Positions 7,623 to 10,594 of a DNA stretch of 10,594 nucleotides are shown here, piece after piece. Each line of letters begins with the position of its first letter. The first letter of the stretch is position 1. Source of the stretch: Promethearchaeota archaeon (GTDB lineage Archaea; Asgardarchaeota; Lokiarchaeia; Sigynarchaeales; SOKP01); assembly GCA_016839845.1 (NCBI GenBank), contig JAEOTL010000045.1, positions 1 through 10,594 on the forward strand, in the 5' to 3' direction. The notes under the pieces are model-generated. The model saw nothing but the letters and a program-made list of their open reading frames with translations, was not told the DNA's origin and searched no databases. The position numbers and the translations under genes are program-made.

Positions 7623-8902
7623 TATTCTTCCACCTCCGATTCTTCAGGAATATTTTTAATGTTAATTAAATCCACTAAAAATTCTGAAAAGTCTACTATC
7701 TCAATTGAAGAAATTTCCTCATAGTCATCCTGTAAACATCTTAAATGCATTTTACATTTTGGGCATGATGTGACCATAATTTCACCCGCTTCTTTTGCTT
7801 CTAAAAGCCGTTTATATCGTAAGGCTTTCGATCGTTCATTACAATTCATCCAGGAACTTACACCACAACATAAAGATTCAGTTTTATTATGTGCCATTTC
7901 CTTAAATTCATAACCTAATTCCTTTAAATGAGCAAAGATTTCGCGTACATTTTCAATAATATTGCTTTCCTTTGGTAAAAATCTACTTAAACGACATGGA
8001 TCATGATAAGTAAAGGGGATTTTTTGTTCTTGTTCACTTGGATTCTTAAATTCTATTTTACCTTGCTTCCAATTGTCGTAAATATATTCAATCAAATGTT
8101 TTACGATAAATTTTTTATTAAAATCTTCAAATAAATCTTGATAATCAACTTTAAGTGTTCTATAACATTCAGCACAGGCAGTGATAATTATTTTAACCCC
8201 AGTTTCTTCAATTCTTCTTATATTTTTCTTTCCTAATTTAATGAAAGCTTCAAGTTTACCTTGACCCCAGTATAAGTCATGTCCACAACAGATTTCATCT
8301 TGAAGAACGACTATTGGTTCTTCTTCAATCTTGCACAATATTTTTAAAGTGCTTCCTGCTATAGAATCTGAGTTTTCAAACTCAAAATTAAAAAATGGGA
8401 TACATCCTACATAATACATAATATTCCCTTGATCTGAAATCTTACAATCTTTAGGCACCCAATCAAGAGACCTATCTGGTTTTATATAGGGCTCACTCAT
8501 TATCTCTGAAATTGTGGTATACACACCTTTATGAGCAATATACTCATCTGGATTTTGATCATAAGATTTTCGCATTTTATATTTTGCCATTCTAACAATA
8601 TCTGCGAAATTAATTCCTTCAGGGCAATTTTGAAGACAGGCATTACAAGTAAGACAATCCCATAAAACTCCACTTTCAATTATTTTATCTTCAAACCCTT
8701 CTAATATCATTTGTATTATTCTACTAGGTTCAAAAGTTTGAACTTTGCTAAGTTGGCAGACACCACTACAACGAACACATTGGTAACATCTATATAATAA
8801 TTTTCTTATGTTTGGCTCATAAACTTTTTCAAGGTAAGAATCGATGTCGTTGCTGAGTTCTTTTAAATCTTCTCCCTTTTTTGTCTCAGTAATAATATTC
8901 AC
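7622..8902 (-). CDS. hdrCB: Fused HdrC-HdrB (HdrD-like) subunit
   Basis: A 426-aa protein combining HdrC and HdrB in one chain, like HdrD of methylotrophic methanogens. The HdrC part has two 4Fe-4S sites: C39-x2-C42-x2-C45-x3-C49 and C83-x2-C86-x2-C89-x3-C93-P. The HdrB part has two complete CCG domains: C167, C205-C206, C243-x2-C246, and C303, C345-C346, C380-x2-C383. In HdrB these bind the non-cubane [4Fe-4S] clusters that cleave CoM-S-S-CoB or act on an analogous disulfide. The partner substrate here is unknown, because the window does not show whether the organism makes coenzymes M and B. No membrane segment is visible, so a soluble complex with HdrA is expected. The start is GTG at 8902, with an in-frame TAA two codons upstream; no Shine-Dalgarno precedes it. 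The stop overlaps the hdrA start by one base. Confidence 0.95.
   Translation of the reverse strand: MNIITETKKGEDLKELSNDIDSYLEKVYEPNIRKLLYRCYQCVRCSGVCQLSKVQTFEPSRIIQMILEGFEDKIIESGVLWDCLTCNACLQNCPEGINFADIVRMAKYKMRKSYDQNPDEYIAHKGVYTTISEIMSEPYIKPDRSLDWVPKDCKISDQGNIMYYVGCIPFFNFEFENSDSIAGSTLKILCKIEEEPIVVLQDEICCGHDLYWGQGKLEAFIKLGKKNIRRIEETGVKIIITACAECYRTLKVDYQDLFEDFNKKFIVKHLIEYIYDNWKQGKIEFKNPSEQEQKIPFTYHDPCRLSRFLPKESNIIENVREIFAHLKELGYEFKEMAHNKTESLCCGVSSWMNCNERSKALRYKRLLEAKEAGEIMVTSCPKCKMHLRCLQDDYEEISSIEIVDFSEFLVDLINIKNIPEESEVEE
7630..7637 (-). promoter_or_regulatory. Shine-Dalgarno for hdrA
   Basis: GGAGGTGG on the minus strand ends 7 nt before the hdrA ATG and lies within the last hdrCB codons. 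Together with the one-base TAATG overlap it indicates translational coupling and equimolar synthesis of HdrCB and HdrA. Confidence 0.7.
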
Positions 8903-8913
8903 TTCTTAGGAGT

Positions 8914-8938
8914 AATTCAAATTTTAATTATTTGAATT
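8914..8938 (-). promoter_or_regulatory. TATA-like promoter inside a 9-bp inverted repeat, upstream of hdrCB
   Basis: AATTCAAAT (8914-8922) and ATTTGAATT (8930-8938) form a perfect inverted repeat around AATTAAA on the minus strand. The centre (about 8926) is about 25 nt before the GTG at 8902, the distance expected from an archaeal TATA box to a transcript start. This suggests a leaderless hdrCB message, in line with the missing ribosome-binding site. A regulator bound to the repeat would cover the TATA core. Confidence 0.4.
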
Positions 8939-8943
8939 GATAA

Positions 8944-8984
8944 TGATTAGAAAAAAAATAGAAAGAATTTATTTTTTCTGATTA
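8944..8984 (-). terminator. A/T-rich stem-loop with T8 tract after the second hdrA
   Basis: On the minus strand, an arm at 8984-8972 pairs imperfectly (11 of 13 positions) with 8956-8944 across a 15-nt loop, and a T8 run lies at 8951-8958. It is about 60-100 nt beyond the hdrA paralogue's stop at 9045 and before the hdrCB promoter, so it is a plausible terminator separating the two units. The pairing is weak, nearly all A-T. Confidence 0.35.
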
Positions 8985-9044
8985 GGTTTCATAACTCGGT
9001 TGTCAAATAAGGAATAGATTAGCTAAATTTTCCTGGTTAAAACT

Positions 9045-10594
9045 TTATATGATTAAAGCCCTAATTATAGCGTTAATTTGCTCAAAATCGTAGTGTTTTA
9101 CAGAAATTGCTCCAACAGGACAATTAGCAGCGCAAGTTCCACATCCTTTACATAAATTAGGATTGATGAAAGATTTTTTTATCTCTAAACTCACTTCTTC
9201 GAATTCTTTTGTTGTATTTGTAAGTTCAATTGCGTTATAAGCGCATGCTTCCTCACATGTTCCACATCCAATACATATCTCTGGATCAACTTCAGCGACT
9301 AAACCAGAGGTTGTAATTTCGCCCGCACTTAAAAATCTACTTGCTCTTCCAGCAGCACCATTCGCTTGTGATATGGAATCTTGGATATTTTTGGGCCATT
9401 GTGCGCACCCACATAGAAAAATACCATCTGTGGCAAAATCTAATGGTCTTAATTTAACATGAGCCTCTAAGAAAAAACCATTCTTGTCCAATGGAACCTT
9501 AAGCATTTTCCCAAGTTCTTCTAAATTATCAGCAGGAACCATAGGGGTTGATAATACTATTAAATCGGTTCCAAATTCGATATAATCTTGCAAATTGGTA
9601 TCAAATACTTTTATTTCAAAGTTATCCGATTTGCCCTTTGTGTCATTAATTATTGGTGGTTTATCTAAATCATATCTCAAAAAAATGGCATCTTTTCTTC
9701 GATTACGATAATATTCTTCGAAATCCTTTTTACTCATTTGAATATCTCTATAAAGAACTATTAATTCCAGGTCTTTTTTTAATTCTTTTAGGATATTTAT
9801 ATTTTTAATAGCGGTTCCACAACAAATATTAGAACAATATGTTATTCCTTCTTTTTGTCTAGCATTTACGCATAGAATTGCAGCAACACGATCAATACTG
9901 TTAAGCCAAGACATATCTTCAGCTTTCAATTTCTGCTCTAGCTCCAATTGCGTAATCATATTGTGGTTCTTATATTTATATTCAAAAACATTATTAGGCT
10001 TTAATTCTTGTCCTCCTGTAGCAACAATTATAGTACCGATTTTAAGATCATGAACTTTTTTATCTGAATCAGCGATATAAACATTATAATTCCCATTATA
10101 TCCGTTTACATCTTTTAATTTAGAACTAAGGAACACCTGAATATTTGCTTTTTTTCTAACCTTTTCTATAGTTTCATTTAGTATGATTGAAGCATCTTCT
10201 TGAGTTGGATATAAAATATTCAAGTATTTTAAATTTCCTCCTAGAAAATTCTCCTTTTCTACGAGATAAACATTGAATCCTTGATTACCTATATTCAACG
10301 CAGTTGTCATTCCTGAAATGCCACCACCAATTACCAATGCGCTTTGAGTTATTTCTAGCTTTTCTTCTGATTGTGGTTTTAATAATCTTGATTTAGCAAC
10401 TCCCATTCTAATGAGATCTTTAGCTTTTTCAGTAGCAAGCTCCTTTTCTGTCATATGTACCCAGGAACATTGATCCCGAATATTCACCATCTCAAAAAGA
10501 TATTTATTTAACCCTGCTTCTTGACACGTCTCCTGAAATAAGGATTCATGAGTTCGTGGAGTACATGAAGCCACAATAAACCTATTTAAGTTAT
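9045..10594 (-). CDS. hdrA: Second HdrA paralogue, C-terminal part; 5' end outside window
   Basis: The open frame runs off the right edge; the visible 516 codons match residues 513 onward of the hdrA at 4530-7622. It starts mid-domain at [16 protein letters not shown], the HdrA N-terminal Fe-S domain. It continues through an FAD module (GGGISG, LCVNARQKEG, Cxxx[12 protein letters not shown]) to a 2[4Fe-4S] ferredoxin with all eight cysteines. One cluster motif ends C-A rather than the usual C-P (CEEACAYNA). In the first 78 aligned residues I count 69 identities to the other copy, while silent sites differ widely, so this is a true diverged paralogue. The protein ends at IIRALII, shorter than the EKEEVKN tail of its sister. 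Whether it also has the extra N-terminal FAD module, and which HdrB/C it serves, lies outside the window. Confidence 0.93.
   Translation of the reverse strand, partial: NLNRFIVASCTPRTHESLFQETCQEAGLNKYLFEMVNIRDQCSWVHMTEKELATEKAKDLIRMGVAKSRLLKPQSEEKLEITQSALVIGGGISGMTTALNIGNQGFNVYLVEKENFLGGNLKYLNILYPTQEDASIILNETIEKVRKKANIQVFLSSKLKDVNGYNGNYNVYIADSDKKVHDLKIGTIIVATGGQELKPNNVFEYKYKNHNMITQLELEQKLKAEDMSWLNSIDRVAAILCVNARQKEGITYCSNICCGTAIKNINILKELKKDLELIVLYRDIQMSKKDFEEYYRNRRKDAIFLRYDLDKPPIINDTKGKSDNFEIKVFDTNLQDYIEFGTDLIVLSTPMVPADNLEELGKMLKVPLDKNGFFLEAHVKLRPLDFATDGIFLCGCAQWPKNIQDSISQANGAAGRASRFLSAGEITTSGLVAEVDPEICIGCGTCEEACAYNAIELTNTTKEFEEVSLEIKKSFINPNLCKGCGTCAANCPVGAISVKHYDFEQINAIIRALII

Noticed and set aside
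8903..9044. Small RNA or riboswitch in the 142-bp gap
   Set aside because: Only A/T-rich weak stems and promoter/terminator-like elements are seen; no conserved RNA motif recognised.
4530..10594. Assembly duplication as explanation for the two hdrA copies
   Set aside because: The copies differ at many silent positions, in loop length and in their C-terminal tails, so they are diverged paralogues.
1..10594. CRISPR arrays, tRNA or rRNA genes, transposons
   Set aside because: No regularly spaced repeats, cloverleaf-like segments or transposase-like coding sequence were seen while reading both strands.

Overview
The window is A+T-rich and reads as archaeal. It carries a soluble heterodisulfide-reductase-type (Hdr) gene set, TATA-like promoter cores, poly-T terminators, and Shine-Dalgarno (SD) sequences only inside the operon. 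A lineage such as Lokiarchaeia (Asgard archaea) fits this combination and the small zinc-ribbon protein as I remember such proteins. That placement is an inference; other anaerobic archaea, or even a sulfate-reducing bacterium, cannot be excluded by reading alone.

Layout, left to right. (1) 1-1253, minus: 5' part of a sulfatase running off the left edge. (2) 1300-about 2280, minus: a zinc-dependent medium-chain dehydrogenase of the sorbitol/butanediol/threonine dehydrogenase type. It lacks the structural-zinc cysteines and has no normal start codon in frame, probably because of a small frameshift. (3) 2380-3120, minus: enoyl-CoA hydratase/isomerase family protein. (4) A 114-bp divergent promoter region built on a perfect 10-bp inverted repeat. 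(5) 3235-3861 and 3871-4113, plus: a two-gene unit with a tandem ABM-like protein of unknown function and an 80-aa zinc-ribbon protein. Its 3' end overlaps the end of the Hdr operon in a convergent arrangement. (6) 8902-4093, minus: a tight operon hdrCB fusion - hdrA - mvhD, coupled by a TAATG overlap and a 2-nt gap. (7) 9045-10594, minus: the 3' part of a second, diverged hdrA paralogue, running off the right edge.

How the genes fit together. HdrCB carries two 4Fe-4S sites and two intact CCG domains. The very large HdrA carries two FAD modules and many Fe-S cysteines. MvhD carries a [2Fe-2S] site. Together they make a complete cytoplasmic flavin-based electron-bifurcating module of the Hdr type. 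No hydrogenase (MvhAG), formate dehydrogenase or F420 subunit is present here, so the electron donor that docks on MvhD must be encoded elsewhere. The nearby acyl-CoA and alcohol enzymes suggest, without proving, a link to fermentation or beta-oxidation redox chemistry. The most unusual points are the paired HdrA paralogues around one HdrCB, the internal duplication inside HdrA, the broken start of the dehydrogenase, and the palindromic divergent promoter.
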